The notes beneath the pieces were generated by a model, which was not told the DNA's origin, ran no database searches, and saw only the letters and a program-made list of their open reading frames with translations. The position numbers and the translations under genes are program-made. Below, one piece after another: positions 22,640 through 35,700 of a stretch of 64,000 nt of DNA. The stretch comes from Parasponia andersonii (taxonomy: Eukaryota > Streptophyta > Magnoliopsida > Rosales > Cannabaceae), in the NCBI GenBank assembly GCA_002914805.1, contig JXTB01000569.1:180821-244820 (forward strand), written 5' to 3'. The first letter of the stretch is position 1. Each line of letters begins with the position of its first letter.

Positions 22640-24539
22640 GCTACTGTCGAGCTTCTCGCGCATATCTATCCTGTGCTCACTTGGAATCTCCTCCAACATG
22701 CGGTCCTCCAAAAATAGTTCGCACCTCACGTTGAATTTCTGGAGATCGTTGTTGGTCTTCTTCTCACCTTCTTCTCGCCTTTCATGGCTCTGCCTGGTGT
22801 ATTATCGCAATCACCCCTCTCTAATCAGCCTTTCAATTTCATCTTTCAGGGCAAAGCAATTATTAGTATCATGCCCAATATCATTGTGATATCGGTAAAA
22901 CTTGTTGGGGTCGCGCTTTGTCCTGTCCCACTTCATTGGTTCTGGTTGTCAGAATCGCTCCTTCTGGTTTGTGACCGCATAGATATGATCTATGAGCGCG
23001 TTCAATTCAGTGTGATTGTTAAACCTCATGGGAGCTTTTGAAATCTCCTGCCTTTTGGGTCTAGGCTGATTCTCATTTGTCTGTTCATTATTCCTCTTGT
23101 TTTTCTTATTACTGCTGTTGTTAGTAATGACCGCATCTTTAGTCGCATCTGTCCTTCCTCCTTTTTTAGTCTTTTGAAGATTCTCGCGCAAAGATTCTAA
23201 CCTCAGATGCCGACAAACTCTTCGGTAGAAGTCTTCGAGAGTTCTACACTCTCGCTCAAGTAATTCCTCCCAGAGTTTTGTTTCTGGTTGCACCCCAGCC
23301 ATCATAAGAGTAAGAACTCCTCCTTCAGGTGGGTTGTTGACCTTTGCTAGCTCTAAAGTGAATCGATTGAGATAAGACCATAGAGTCTCCTCTGGACCTT
23401 GCCGGATTGCGGACAAACTAACACGCAGAATAGTGAAATTCTTTGCGGCTTGAAACTGTCTTAAGAACGCCGTCTGTAATTATTGCCAGGACGAAATTGA
23501 ACCGGATTTAAGTCCTCGGAACCACTTCTTCGCTGCTACCGAGAGTGTGACAGCGAAACATCTACAACGTGCATGATCACTAACCCGATGAAGTTCCATC
23601 AAGTCACTGAAGTGATCCATATGGTTCTGTGGATCAGTTTTCCCATCAAAAGTGTTAATGGTGGGAAGTATGAATCCAGTAGAAAGGGATGCAGCTCGAA
23701 CCTCCTCGCTGAATGGCGACTGACGATACCCATCAGCGAGCTCATCGTCCCAGCCAGCAAGTGCGTCTAATGCAATCCTTAAATTGTGAACATCGACGTT
23801 CAGAGGGAAAGCATCATCCCTTGCTGGCGGTAAAAGCGACCTTCGTTCGTTATCCTATTTCATGGCGGGTTGGTCAGGGAGAGGCTTCTGCGACCTGTGA
23901 GAGGAATCCAGTGAAATAGTGCGACGAGACCGACTTTGGTCGTTGTGATGCGATACAGATCGATCATGACTACGTCGTCGCTCCAAATACTATCTTAGGT
24001 CTGCAGGATCTTGTCTCGACTCTCTGCTGATTCTTGAAGATGCTTCTCGATGGTCATCCTTGTTCACCGCTCAAGCGATCTTGACTATTAGTGGATTTAT
24101 GAGAAGGTTGTACACGATCACGGTCCGTACTTGAACTCTCCGTACCAGATTCTGGAGGCAAGTTTGCGACTTTGCCTTTCCCTTTGGAGATGCGATCTTC
24201 ATGATGCTCCTGCTGAGTTCTTGGCTGGCCGCGTCTTCTCATCTCTAGGATCTGTATTCCTTTCTCAGGTATTTGAGCAGGACGTTCTTTGGGACGTTCG
24301 TGTTATGGTGGGGTCACTATCTGCCCTTCAGCAAATCGTCGCAGGGTGTCATTGATCTGGTTAGTGGCTTGCTAAAAGTTCACCAGCGTCTCCTCCATAC
24401 GATCCTATCTCTGGGAAAGGTTTTCTATTACAGTCATAGTAGGCTGATCCGGAGCAGAGGCTGCCTGTGTAGCAGCAGTACTTTGAGGTTGATTTTGGCT
24501 AGTTCCGGTGACTCTGGTAGTGTTTCTAGTGTTTATCAT
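22640..24539 (-). pseudogene. Tat gag, several stops and frame breaks
   Basis: Probable start is the Met at 24537-24539 (MINTRNTTRV). After a Gln/Ala-rich start, a charged segment follows with a 62-codon open block at 24054-24242. The retrotransposon gag domain runs at about 22950-23790: a TFDGKTDPQNHMDHF-type start, AAKKWFRGL, and FLRQFQAAKNF followed by the long open block 22949-23416 (SAIRQGPEETLWSYLNRF). A basic, Asn-rich stretch follows. Stops interrupt at least six times. Gag forms the particle; here only fragments could be made. Confidence 0.85.
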
Positions 24540-24560
24540 TATTGAAAAAGTGGAATTTGA

Positions 24561-24600
24561 CAAATTTTTCTGCCGGAATAGCCCTCCTTCTAGCGTCAAT
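24561..24600 (-). other. Primer-binding region of the Tat element
   Basis: Directly beside the 5' LTR, the minus strand reads ATTGACGCTAGAAGGAGGGC. If the third to fifth bases were once TGG, this would fit a tRNA 3' end (CCA), with one G to A change. The tRNA species is not identified. Confidence 0.5.
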
Positions 24601-25218
24601 TATTGATGGAGGTTTTATCAACAATAAATTTAGAAAAAGTTAAGAGATGTGGCTTGTGCGAATTGAGTTAATAATCAAAGCAAATAAAGAGAGAAGATTT
24701 TATAGTGATTCAGCCCCGAATTCTTCGCTATTTTATGGAGAATTACAAGCACTCAAGGTTACAATGTCTCGTCTGGAAATTAGAAAACTGAAAAGTAATT
24801 GGAATACTCAAAACTTGATCCCTCTTCGGAACATTGAGTCCCCTTTATATAGGTAATGGTAACCCTATGTCCCTATGATCCTAATTGTGTAAACGGGTAA
24901 CTATACAATCGGGTAACATAAATTAAGTAACAACATAATTGGATAACCACTCAAAATGGGTAACTGGTTGATCATAAATAGGAGACTTCTGTTTCCCTTT
25001 CCCTGTAGGTTTTCTGTTTGTCATAGCATATACTTGTTTTCCTTTTCTTTCGGAAGAGGTCGCCCACCACCTATACAGCGAAGGTCGCACATACTTATGC
25101 AAAAGAGACTATACGGAGAAGGTCACTTATAACCTAAGCGGAAGAGGTCGCACATATCCAACACGGAGGAAGTCGAACTTAACCCTTATGCGACCTTAGG
25201 ATTTTAGACCGCACAACA
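24601..25218 (-). repeat. Tat element 5' LTR
   Basis: 618 bp, paired with 14182-14822. The first dinucleotide is TA, not TG (one transition). A TATA box reads TATATAAAGG on the minus strand near 24841-24852 and would be the element promoter. The same imperfect GGTCGCATATA repeats occur near 25040-25180. Confidence 0.92.
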
Positions 25219-25223
25219 CCTAC
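25219..25223. repeat. Target-site duplication of the Tat element, right copy
   Basis: CCTAC, identical to 14177-14181. Confidence 0.9.
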
Positions 25224-25650
25224 ATTAAGTGCTTCAACAATATAGCCCAACGTCGAATCTAACCTTCTTTCCAATGAAGAAATAGATCCATAGCATTCAC
25301 CATCAAATATCTATACTACCAATATCACCATTACGACTATCTTGCCATGCATCCTCCCTTTTATTCAAAGAACCTTCATCCAAACTTATATGTAATGTGG
25401 TCATTTTAGTAGCTATGTATTCGTCAAATTCAAGGCTACAGTTACTTTGACTCTTATTTATACTACTTTTCATTGGACGCTCCGAATTTTTCATGTCTGC
25501 TTCTTTCAATATTATACTAGAGCGGCTAAAATTATTCCAATCTATATCTCACATGCAATCAAGGAAATCATTAACTACGTTCATCTCTGTACCAGTTGTA
25601 GCATTATAATTTAGATCAGAATATTATTCCTAAACTCCTCACTTTTAACT
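25224..25650 (-). pseudogene. Right part of the unrecognised ORF interrupted by the Tat element
   Basis: A 68-codon minus-strand frame at 25303-25509 (MKEADMKNSE ... NGDIGSIDI) and the readable text to both sides (SRSSIILKEADMKN upstream, YGSISSLERRLDSTLGYIVEAL downstream in a shifted frame) look like the decayed end of a protein gene. The frame shift lies near 25300. I cannot name the family. Its text resembles the C-terminal part of Myb/SANT-like plant proteins only loosely, and I do not claim that. The reading continues on the far side of the Tat insertion near 14176. Confidence 0.35.
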
Positions 25651-25855
25651 TTGAAAGGAATAGTCATGTACTTTGTAAACAGAACACTAATCATTTTCAA
25701 ACTTACTAAACACGACATTTAATTTGGCAGTAGCATCCTTGTTTTCAATTTGACTACTTACCATGTCTACCACCCCTTCTATTATATCTGTTGAAACGGA
25801 AAATCTTAGAAGATTGTTTATTAAAAGATTATTCGAAAAATTAACTAAAAAAATT

Positions 25856-25896
<41 letters not shown>

Positions 25897-26685
25897 TCGC
25901 CAATCTGTTGGATTTTTCTTTTTTTAATCATTGGGTCATTGATCTAACAGTTACCATAATTTAAGTGGTTGAAAAAAAATAATAAAAAAATGAAATACTC
26001 ATTATTTAACATTTTTCTCTCACCTCCTTTTACACGTGTGTGACTAATTTAATTAACCACCTGTCAATAAATAAAAAAAAAATACCTATTAAATTGGTGC
26101 CTATATATATTTATATTCGTAAGCTACTCTAGATGACTCAATATCCCTAACACACCTAACAAATCCACAAATCAATCATAATTCTGCCTTTATTTTAATT
26201 AACTCCTTCTCCAACCTAGACATCAATGGCAGTAACTCTGTTGAATGAAAAAACAACAATTACTTAATATCCTATCCAAAAGCCAAAACATTCTTCCCTT
26301 TCAATCCTAAAATATTTTGTTCAATAAGGAAACAATTTAGATATATTAGATTACAAGTTTGCATGATTATTTCATAACGTCAATCTTTAGATAACATAAA
26401 TTAATTCTTCAATATTAAAATAAAGGGAAACTAACCAGATGACGATTTCTAAAATAAAATTAAGAGGAATTCTATTGTAAGAACGCTACTTTTGTCCCAA
26501 CCACTCGAGGTATTTTTAGATCACAAGATCAAAATTAACTATGATTTAAAAAGAAACCCTAAAATTATCCTCCCTCCTTTCTTCTACCTGTACTTTCTCA
26601 GTGGAGTTTCCCTGCTTCGATTAATTTCTTTAAAAAAATAAAGAAACAAAAGAGGGAGAGAGAACCAAAAAAACAACTGAAATAT
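25651..26685. other. Intergenic with (AT)n tract
   Basis: AT-rich, no supported gene. A perfect (TA)n microsatellite lies at 25861-25893. Confidence 0.5.
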
Positions 26686-26882
26686 TGGGATGATTAATGT
26701 AATTACTTCATATGATTCTTTCCTAATTCCAGTGTGAAAAAATAAATAGGATTATTGGAGGAGATTTTCTGGTAGTAATAGACAGCTTATATTCTTGCGG
26801 TTTCGTCTCCCTATATATATTTGCAGGAACATGACGAAATATATGAACGAAAAAAAAGTTAGAATTCCTCTTATTATTAAGA
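26686..26882 (+). repeat. Ty1/copia 5' LTR
   Basis: 197 bp. It shares long blocks with 44069-44259, among them GATGATTAATG, GATTCTTTCCTAATT and AATAGGATTATT. A primer-binding site follows directly, so this is the 5' end. Confidence 0.8.
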
Positions 26883-26895
26883 TGGTACCAGAGCC
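26883..26895 (+). other. Primer-binding site, initiator-Met tRNA type
   Basis: TGGTACCAGAGCC differs by one base from the TGGTATCAGAGC-type site used by most plant copia elements. Confidence 0.8.
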
Positions 26896-27316
26896 AAAAC
26901 CCGGTTCTGTATAATCTTACATTCCCAGATTTCGAATTCCTTTTGAAAAAAAAAATCAATTACCAAGAAATTCTTTGATCAAACATTCAAATACCAGATA
27001 TTTTTCAATCAAACAATCAACAAAATTTCCTCCAATCCTAGATATAAATCACTAAAAAAACAAGAATCAAAAGAATGAACTTATAATTTTTTTAGAAGCT
27101 CTACAACAAGCTGAATACACCAGTAACCCGTCGCCATGAGCCATAGCTAGCAGCCCGTTGCAGTAAGCCATAGCCAACAACCCATCGCCTTAGTCATCTT
27201 ATGCGTACAACTCAACCGTAGTCATCTTATGCGTACAACTCCACCGTGACATCGAAACCGAAGCATCACACCATTGCTTACCGCTGTCATCATTGCACCA
27301 TCATCTCACTACACCA
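26896..27316 (+). other. Copia leader region and GC-richer stretch with a 28-bp repeat
   Basis: Leader text after the primer site runs to about 27100. From 27110 to 27310 base composition shifts to GC-richer sequence. A 28-bp unit beginning TAGTCATCTTATGCGTACAA occurs at 27191 and 27219 with one difference. Confidence 0.4.
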
Positions 27317-30239
27317 CGTAACATCCCCTAGCTTAGCTATATGATTATATAGGTCAAACTAGGAAGTATTTCTTTTTTATCAACCATAATTTTAGTTTTG
27401 TTAAAAAAATTCGGGTTAATTTAAACTTTTCAAACTGTAAAATATAAAAAAATGTGTAGTATTACTTCCTGAAAGTTTTTTTACAAAATATAAACTAAAA
27501 AGTACCAATTTGTCTTACCATCGGCAGTAATATTTACAACACATCAAAACATTAAAAGACAAAGGCATCGCCCACAAGTCAAGCTCGTCTACATCTATAT
27601 GATCATAGTGACAAAAAAACATGCTAACCAACTAGCAACTCTATATATCATATATCTTCTCATTAGCATCACAGGAACTAAATGAGCTAATACTTAGTAA
27701 GTGAAGATCATGCATACTCATGAATGTGTTTCATGCATGAACTTCATTGAAATTCTCATTGTACTCTTTCTTTCATAACTTTTCATTTTGATGTACTTTT
27801 CTTAGAAAACTTTTTTTATAGGGCTCTTGAGGATACTACAAAATCATGGCAGTCGATAGGCTGTACCCACCTATACAGAAAGGAAACACATGGCCAATGC
27901 GAACCATACCTACCCAATACAGACCGACTAGGTAATGCACCTAATAAATCTTATAGTACAATGCTTAGTCCCAATAGCCAGTAAGCAATGCCCACCTATG
28001 CGGGAAGGATACTTTTACAAACCATACTTACCCAACATAGACTGACTAAATAATGTACTTAAAACATATTTCATAAAATTAATATAATGGTACTACTTTA
28101 AATCCAATGCATGGAAAACTTCATTTCTTCGAAAATCATGCTTAAATGATCATAGCATGCTTATGTCTTTCATAAACTTTATAACAACTATATGAATAAT
28201 ATATAATTAATATTATATATATAAATATGTAGGAAAACATCTTATATCTACTATTATTCTTGTGATGCAGTTAAAATAAATATTTACTTTCTTCGTGTCC
28301 TGTGGAAAAGATAGTGATAAGGGTCAATATCCTCTATAACAAGGTGTGTGGAAGACCTGATATAAATTTTATTACTAAAATGATCAATACAATGTAAAAT
28401 ACTTAAAGAAAATAAACACAAGTATAAATTATAACTTTCACAAAATTAGGAAGTCTAAACACAAAATAAACCAAAATGGCATATACTTTCATAAAAACTA
28501 GTCCATTTGCTTCTAAATGGTACAATTTTGATATTAAAAACATTTGAACAGTACCTCCGTTATTTTTAAGATATTCTCACATAATTAAAATCATGGTTTT
28601 AAACCTACAATAATATTTTACAACCCAATTCCGACATCTACACCTCAAAGAAGATTATTTAGAATATCCTAAGTGCACTTGAATTCTTTTCAGTTTAGAC
28701 AAGATTAAAACTGCTATTACACTTGTATATCATAACAACCAGCAAGTATTAGGTTTAAAAGGATCAATGTCTTACACATCTCAAGTAAAGAAATCAAATT
28801 ACAAGTATAAGTAACTTATTCCAACAATGAAAATACTTGAATCCACAAATAGTAAACTTTGGGGCTTTAAGCCTAACTTTAATCCTCCACTTAAATTCTA
28901 TATTTCCAGCCATATATAAGGTTTCATAGGACCTTTATTTATCAAATAAAAGCTTTAATTTAAGAGCTAAAGTAAAATAAATAAATTACACTCACTTTGA
29001 CTAGTTTGAACTTATGTTGAAGCTCTTACCTTCTACTTCCACCAAATTGATTTCCAATGGTTTAAAATTAATTTTAGGATTCAAGAAGACCTAAAGGAAC
29101 AATTTATTAAGTGGCATCAAGTAGGAAAATTAAAATAAGAAAACAAAACCTTGGAAGAAGAACTAATAAAATTACCTTGACTAGTTTGAACCTATCTTGT
29201 TGTCTAGAGCACTAACTTGAGTTTTACCATTTAGAAACTCTTGGATATAGCTAAGGAGAGTTGAGAGAAGTCTAGAAAAGATTTAGAAAGCTTCAGGTCA
29301 TGGCTGGAGAGGAAGGGAAAAGAAATGACCAGATTTGGTCCAAAATTAATACTTAATGGCTAAGAAAAGGCATAACTTAAATTCTAAAGGGTATTTTCAG
29401 AATTTCTTACCCTAACTTTCCATATGTCTAGTTTTAAATCACTCTTGACTTACTCACCATATTACTACCGATTCCTATACACTTAAGCATAGACTAAAGT
29501 GGTAAAACCTAGTATAAAAAGTAGAAACTAGTTATACTTTGACCTATAATCCCATATGGCTAATCTTATTATAATCCAGTAGAACCTAACCCCATAACTA
29601 ATCATTAAATATAAAAAAAAAAAAATAAGTTAATTAGACTCCAATTAATAATGCAAGCATAGTATCAATGCCTAATTATTAGAATGCATAAAATTGACAT
29701 TACGTGATTAACTTAAATCTAAGCTATCTTAGTGTAATTAAACATAATTCAGTACAATGACTACTTACCTAGGGCCAACAAATAAAATGCTATAAATGAG
29801 TCCTAAACATTGAATTAAAGCTATTTCACATGTTAAACGCACAATAAATTTGGCTCTGAAAAGTGTGAAAAATGTATTTTACTGAAAAACTACTCTTTGA
29901 CCAAGTTATCAATAGATATGATCTTAATGCATGTGCACATAGTATTACTATTCATGAATATATTCTTTGTTTCTTTCATATATCAAGCTCTCTTTCTGAG
30001 AGTACTGAGCCTTTGCACTGTATGGAAGCACTTTAATAAACATTAGTACAATAATACAAATCGAAAGCATTTAATAATAAAGAATGAGCAATTTACTATA
30101 AAGTTGATACTAGTTATTTGATATGTTTATTATATAATATAAATATGTTTATTATTGGCTTATTATGCATGTGAGAATCTTGAGCATCACACGCCATTGT
30201 CTCATTGCATTGAAAATGCCATCAATGTTACCCTAAGAT
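27317..30239. repeat. LTR-like repeat sequence without coding potential
   Basis: Starts CGTAACATCCCC, one base from the TGTAACATCCC start common to plant gypsy LTRs. It contains two divergent copies, about 130 bp apart (27855-27945 and 27980-28060), of a block with CCCACCTAT ... ACCATACCTACCCAA ... GACTGACTA. No frames of interest, no partner and no clear right end were found. It could be a solo LTR followed by other debris, lying between the copia leader and the CACTA end. Confidence 0.35.
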
Positions 30240-31235
30240 CACTATTAAAAAAGTAGCATTCTATGTCACTTATACCATGTCGTTTGTACCAAAAAAGGAC
30301 ATGGTATTAAGAGCACGTCACGTCATACAGAAAGGACGTGACATCACAGTATACCACATTGGTTTTAAATTATGCAATGTGGTAGCATTAAATACCACGC
30401 CGCTTTTAGGGTAAGCTATTTTGGGTATACTACATCGCTCGCCCCATAAGCGATGTCGTATGTACCATGTTGCTTCTACAAAAAGCGACGTAATATATTA
30501 TTTTATTTAATACTACATCATTGTCTGCAAAAGCAATGTGGTAGGGAGCTTCTACTAGCTTCTTCATCGATCTGTTTCCACAAAAAATATTCCATCATGA
30601 CTGTCCATTTAAAACTATCAACCCCACCAAATCGTCCCCCTACCCCAATTAAAAGAAACTCAAAATTTTCATTATATTCTTATTCAAACTCTACCTATTT
30701 CAAATTTCAGGTACTTTTCCTCTCATTTCAATTTTTTCCATTTTTAGGTCTTTAAAAATTTATGTAATAGTCCTTTTTGATCTTTTACGTACAGGTTCTG
30801 AAGGTTTTCGACCATCATCAATAATGCTAGGGAGGAGGGAAGCGATACCATAAGGATTTGGGCAATGGATCACGAAGGCATAATTTGGTATCTGGCTCAT
30901 AGAAGTGATGCGAAGTATACGTAGAGGTGCCTAAGATTTTTTAGAATGTTGTAACATAACACTGGAAATGTTTTAGAATACTGTCAGCTAACATCAACCG
31001 AGCATATAGGGAGGAAGATAACACGTACCATATCGCTTCCAAGGAAAGTGACGTGGTATATGCTACATACCAAGTCACTTTTTATACAAACGATGTGGTA
31101 TCTCCCCAAAAGTGACTTGGTAGGTCAGATATTTTAATCTACCATGTCACTTTCTATACAAGCAACGTGGTAAACCAGTATACCATGTTGATTTTTATAC
31201 AAGCGAAATGGTAGGTTAGCATACCACGTTGCTTT
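30240..31235. mobile_element. One end of a CACTA (En/Spm-type) transposon with subterminal repeats
   Basis: Begins CACTATTAAAAAAG, the CACTA terminal signature. It then holds at least eight copies, in both orientations, of a motif near TACCACGTCGCTT / AAGCGACGTGGTA, often as inverted pairs (for example 30428-30460 and 31026-31058). Such subterminal repeats are the transposase-binding sites of this superfamily. The clusters lie at 30260-30545 and 31020-31235, with unique text between. The far end is missing: the sequence stops where the SIRE-type LTR begins, and I found no matching inverted terminus elsewhere. Confidence 0.7.
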
Positions 31236-32718
31236 GGATTGACTACCCAAAAAAGAGGTGAATTAGGTTTTAAAACTTTTTAAGAAATCTTTTAACTACA
31301 TAAAATCATAGACTGCTATCTGGATACTTTAAGTCTAAATGAACAATAATACCAAGTCAATTAAGCCTAATAAATATCAAACAAACAATCAAATAGTTTA
31401 CAATAAAGTAAAGAGTGTAGGGATAAAGAAAATACAAACTCAATTTTTACAAGATTCGACAAACACGACGGTTTCCCTACATCCCCGGTCCTCGGCAACT
31501 TGCTTTGAGCTTCCACTATCAGATCAAGATTATGGGCTTAGCTGACCCTTGTACAAACAGGGTGAATTCTTCTTAGGCACACTCTAACCTTTACCATAGT
31601 CTTGACTCCAGCTATATCACACCTAACCTCAGATTATTTTGACTTCAGTGACAACTTTACCTACACCAAATTGTTTAGATAATAGTACCAATCTCACCAA
31701 CTAATGAGTTGTTTAGACTCTAGTGACAACTTGACCTAAATTGGATTGTTTTGACTCTGGTAGCAACCTCACCTCACAATTACAATTTTGGTTTTTATTG
31801 AATCTCTCAACTAGAATCTCTCTCTAATGAAAGTATTTGATACCAGGTAAACTTAGAGAGAATAGATATAAACTAGTTTGGCTCAAGTGAATTTTGTAAA
31901 AAAATGGATTTGAAAGTTTGAATCACAAAAATTGATTTGCACAACTTGAACTTATGATATAAGCAATGCAAGGATATTCAAAAGTTGTTTCAAGTGTTAA
32001 AAAAGGTTTTATATATATACTTAAAAGAATACTAGCTGTTTTAGATTATTTGACAGATAATATATCATTTTTGGTAGACGGAAAATCCACTTTCAATCGA
32101 CCGAAAATACTAGTTAGTGAAAGTAAGGTTCTAACGGTCAAGTCTGAAAAATCCTAAAAATTTGGCAAGGAATCAATAGACCGAAAATCATAGTCGATCT
32201 GCCGAAAATACCCAAGAGCAATTTTTGAATTTTATTTCAAGTTTTTTCAATTATTTTCAAAATTTAACTTCATAAATTGATTTTTTATGTAATATGGAAA
32301 CTATAGAATTCATAAATCAATTCAAAAACTTATCTAAAATAAATTTCATATTTTAATTTGAGATAAATAAGTTTGATAATGTTGCTTTGAAAATTTTCAA
32401 TTTTATAAAATATTTGAGTCATTAAGTTCATATTATGTGTAAAAAAAATATTCAAATACAAGAACTAAGTGTTTAACGTTTGCTAGTCTAAGTCTTGTAT
32501 TCTTGATCTTTGTCTTCGAGCTTTTTTCTATCCATCTTCAAGTTTGATTCTAGTAAGTCCAATTTGCATCTATCTTCAAGCTTTATTCTTTAATTAACTT
32601 GAGTTAGAATTTTTAAAATTATTTCACTACACACTCAAGTTAAATCATTAGTACTAAATCAAATCTTTGTTATCTTCAAAATAAGAGTGAGTAAAATTAA
32701 AGCCTTAATGTCTCAACA
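31236..32718 (-). repeat. SIRE-type 3' LTR
   Basis: About 1.48 kb, alignable to 37250-38750 from GATTGACTACCCAA to TCTCAACA. Its outer end merges with CACTA sequence near 31229-31240, so the exact border is uncertain. Confidence 0.8.
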
Positions 32719-32735
32719 ATCTCCCCCTTTTTGAC
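32719..32735 (-). other. Polypurine tract of the SIRE-type element
   Basis: Minus strand reads CAAAAAGGGGGAGAT directly before the LTR. Confidence 0.75.
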
Positions 32736-35700
32736 GATGACAAACTTTGATTTACGAGATAAAAGAAAATATGCAATAAAGATACGAAAATATGAAATTT
32801 GATAAGTTTACCCTAAATTTTAGTATATTATATGCTCCATCTCAAAATTTGCTTGAGAATATAAAATGATTTGCTCCTCCTTTTTAACTCAATTAAATAT
32901 CATAAGTATATTATGAGAAAATATAAAACTATATGCTAAACAAAATTCTCTCCCTTAAAATATGCACACTCATAAATAAATCTTTTATCCTCATATTTAT
33001 TAATATTATTCTCTCTTTTTGACAGCATTAAAAAGATAGAAACAAATATCAAGCTAGATATCTCATAAAAATCAATCTATCCCTTTAAAACTAGATTCTC
33101 CTAATATTAATTCACTGTATTACTGTTTCTATTTGAATATATAACAAAAGTATTTGAAAGAGCAATATACAAACAATTTTCTCCCTTGTGAAAAGTAGTA
33201 GGCCAAGTTAAACAATAAGGAGATATTGAGGAAGCTAGGATTGAATAATCTTCAAAATAAGAAATACAGTATCAAACATAAGATTAAACAACAATATGAT
33301 GTCAAAGTGAATACAAGAGCATTCTTTTTAATTTTTGGTAAAAACTTCTTCTATTAATAATAATTATGATAATTATAGCATATTCAAAATAGAGAAGTTG
33401 CATCTAATCAAGATCGTAAAAATTCTGAATTTTAATATTTCACTTGTTGAAAATATATTTCTCTAAGTATAATCGTCACAAAGCATAGGAGAAATTCATA
33501 TCACTAAAAAAAACAATAGTTAAATAATTTCTCTTTCTTCATTTTCTTCAAAATATAGAGAACATATCAAAATTCATGGAAAAATGATAATGAGAAATCT
33601 AGCACAAACAAATCATATATATGCTCCCTCTCAAAATATAAATCATAATCAAAAGATAAATAACCAAAGTAGGCAAAGATCATTCACATAAGAGAGATAT
33701 CAATTATGGATACCAATTATTTTTCAAAAAAAAAATATACTAATTATATTTGAAGAAAAAGAATAACCAAATTTGATACCAATTAAAACTATGCCAATAG
33801 ATATTAATTGTATTTTGAAAAACTATACCAAGTTGATACCAATTAAAGTAATAAAATAAAGCAAATTCTTCTCCTCCTTATGATATCATCAAAACGTTAC
33901 ATAAACATGAACGATAAGATTGATACCAATTAACAAATTCGAAGTAAAAACAAGAATAAACAATAGTAAGTATCCAATCCAAGCATGACAGATTATCCAA
34001 GTTTAAACAACCATAAGAATAGATGTTCAGAAAAGATAAAGTATAACAAAGCATGTATTGAAAGCTAATGAGAACCTTAAATATGATATTTATTAAAAAG
34101 TTGTTCTCATAAATGTCATTAGATAAAAAAATTATGTGCAAATATTTAAAATGACAAAGTTACAAAATATAAACTTTGAATTCAAGTACTATGTCATTTT
34201 GAGTTCAAATACAACACCAATATAGATAAAATAATTTAATTAATTATGCATGGTGTTTATCATATAAAAACTATCAAATATTAGCACAAATATAAGAGTT
34301 TAAGTAATATACATTGTGCAATTCATTTAAATCACATATGAGCAATTGATATCTTAATCAAAAGATTCAACTAAGACCCGAAGAAATGAGAAAAAAAAAA
34401 TATTTAAAGGGATTTTTGGTCTGCCAAATCTGGCAATGAAGAGCACTTTTTGGGTAGACCAAAAAAGTTTTCAGTCTGTCGAGAACTTTATTTCTGTAGT
34501 ATTTGAAAATTTTAGTTTGAAAAATGATAAAAATGAATAAACTAAAAACTAAAATAATGAGAAACTATCATTTTGAAGAACATGGAATCATTTTTGAAGG
34601 TTTGAGTAAAAAAAATATTCTAACAAAACAACTCAATAGAATTCATCATAATCAACGTACTAATATTTTTTTTCGGTGTCTTCATAGGCTTTAAATACTC
34701 AAGCTCAAAAATTTTTAAGAAGACTTACTTTGATTGGTTGATGAGGATTTCATCCTTCCAAAAGCTCTTCATCTTTTTTTTTTGTTGAGGTTGTACTTTA
34801 TTATTATCTTTTGATTTGTCGTTAAGCTCTAATTGGTCAAACTTAATACCATACCTACAACAATATCATCTATGCTTTTTCCCTTGGAGGAGTCATTAGT
34901 TTCATCAAATGTCACATGTATAGATTCATCTATTACTTAGTTCTTTTGTTGAAGAACTTTCTTTGTGGATCACTAATAGTAGAATAGCTAAGAAAAGTTC
35001 CAATATTGGATTTTGAATCAAAAATTTGAAAGTTGTCTTTGGTATTTAAAAAAAAATAAAGTATTTGCATTTAAATACTCTAAAATAACCATTGTTGGGT
35101 TTTTGATCATTTTAAAACTCATAATAGTATTTTATTCAAAATAACTTTAATCAATACCCAATTTAAAACATAACAAATAGTGGAGACAACTTTAGCCTAA
35201 AAGTATTTTAGTAAAATATTTGTTTTCGACATGGTCAAAGCCATTTTGAAACCAATAAAGAAAATCATGTAAATCTTTTTAAAAATTATCAACTACCTCA
35301 AAAGCATAATATTTTTCAAAAAAAACTATTAACTTAATTTCCAAGGTGATATGCTTTACAAATCTTGTCATTTCTAAGAATGAGACTAGATAAGCAATAA
35401 TAAGATTCTTATAGTAAAGTTTTGAAAATGTAACTGTACTAGCATGTCCAAGTTTCCTATACTAAAAACAATAAATATTTTCTTTTAAAACAAAATTTAT
35501 TTTGACTTGAAGACATTTTAATAATAATAAAAATATTTTTTTGATTAAAGGATATAATTTCATTTGTTCAAAATTTTAAATTGAACAATTGAAAGAGTAA
35601 GAGAAATACTCAATAACTCTAATAACATAGTTGACAAAAATTAGGCATATTAGATTTCTAGCAAAACATTCTCAAAGATAGACACAGAATTATTGCCGAT

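Larger units (their letters stand above)
14182..25218 (-). mobile_element. Complete Ty3/gypsy LTR retrotransposon, Tat lineage, with antisense gene
   Basis: An 11,037-bp element bounded by LTRs at 14182-14822 (3' in element sense) and 24601-25218 (5'), a 5-bp duplication CCTAC, a candidate primer site beside the right LTR and a purine tract beside the left LTR. Minus-strand order is gag, protease, RT, RNase H, a second RNase H and integrase, i.e. the Ty3/gypsy order. The second RNase H (LYVDGSSN...NNEAEYEAL) is the archaeal-like type reported for Tat-lineage plant elements, and a plus-strand gene in the 3' region is likewise a known trait of Tat/Retand-type elements. By eye I count about 17 substitutions between LTRs (near 3%), mostly transitions, plus a 23-bp indel, so the insertion is fairly young. 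Many stop codons in pol show this copy is defective. Confidence 0.92.

Noticed and set aside
31339..31545. 68-codon frame in the SIRE-type LTR, and the similar frame at 37390-37683
   Set aside because: Both lie in LTR sequence, on opposite strands, without conservation of a reading frame between the two LTRs.
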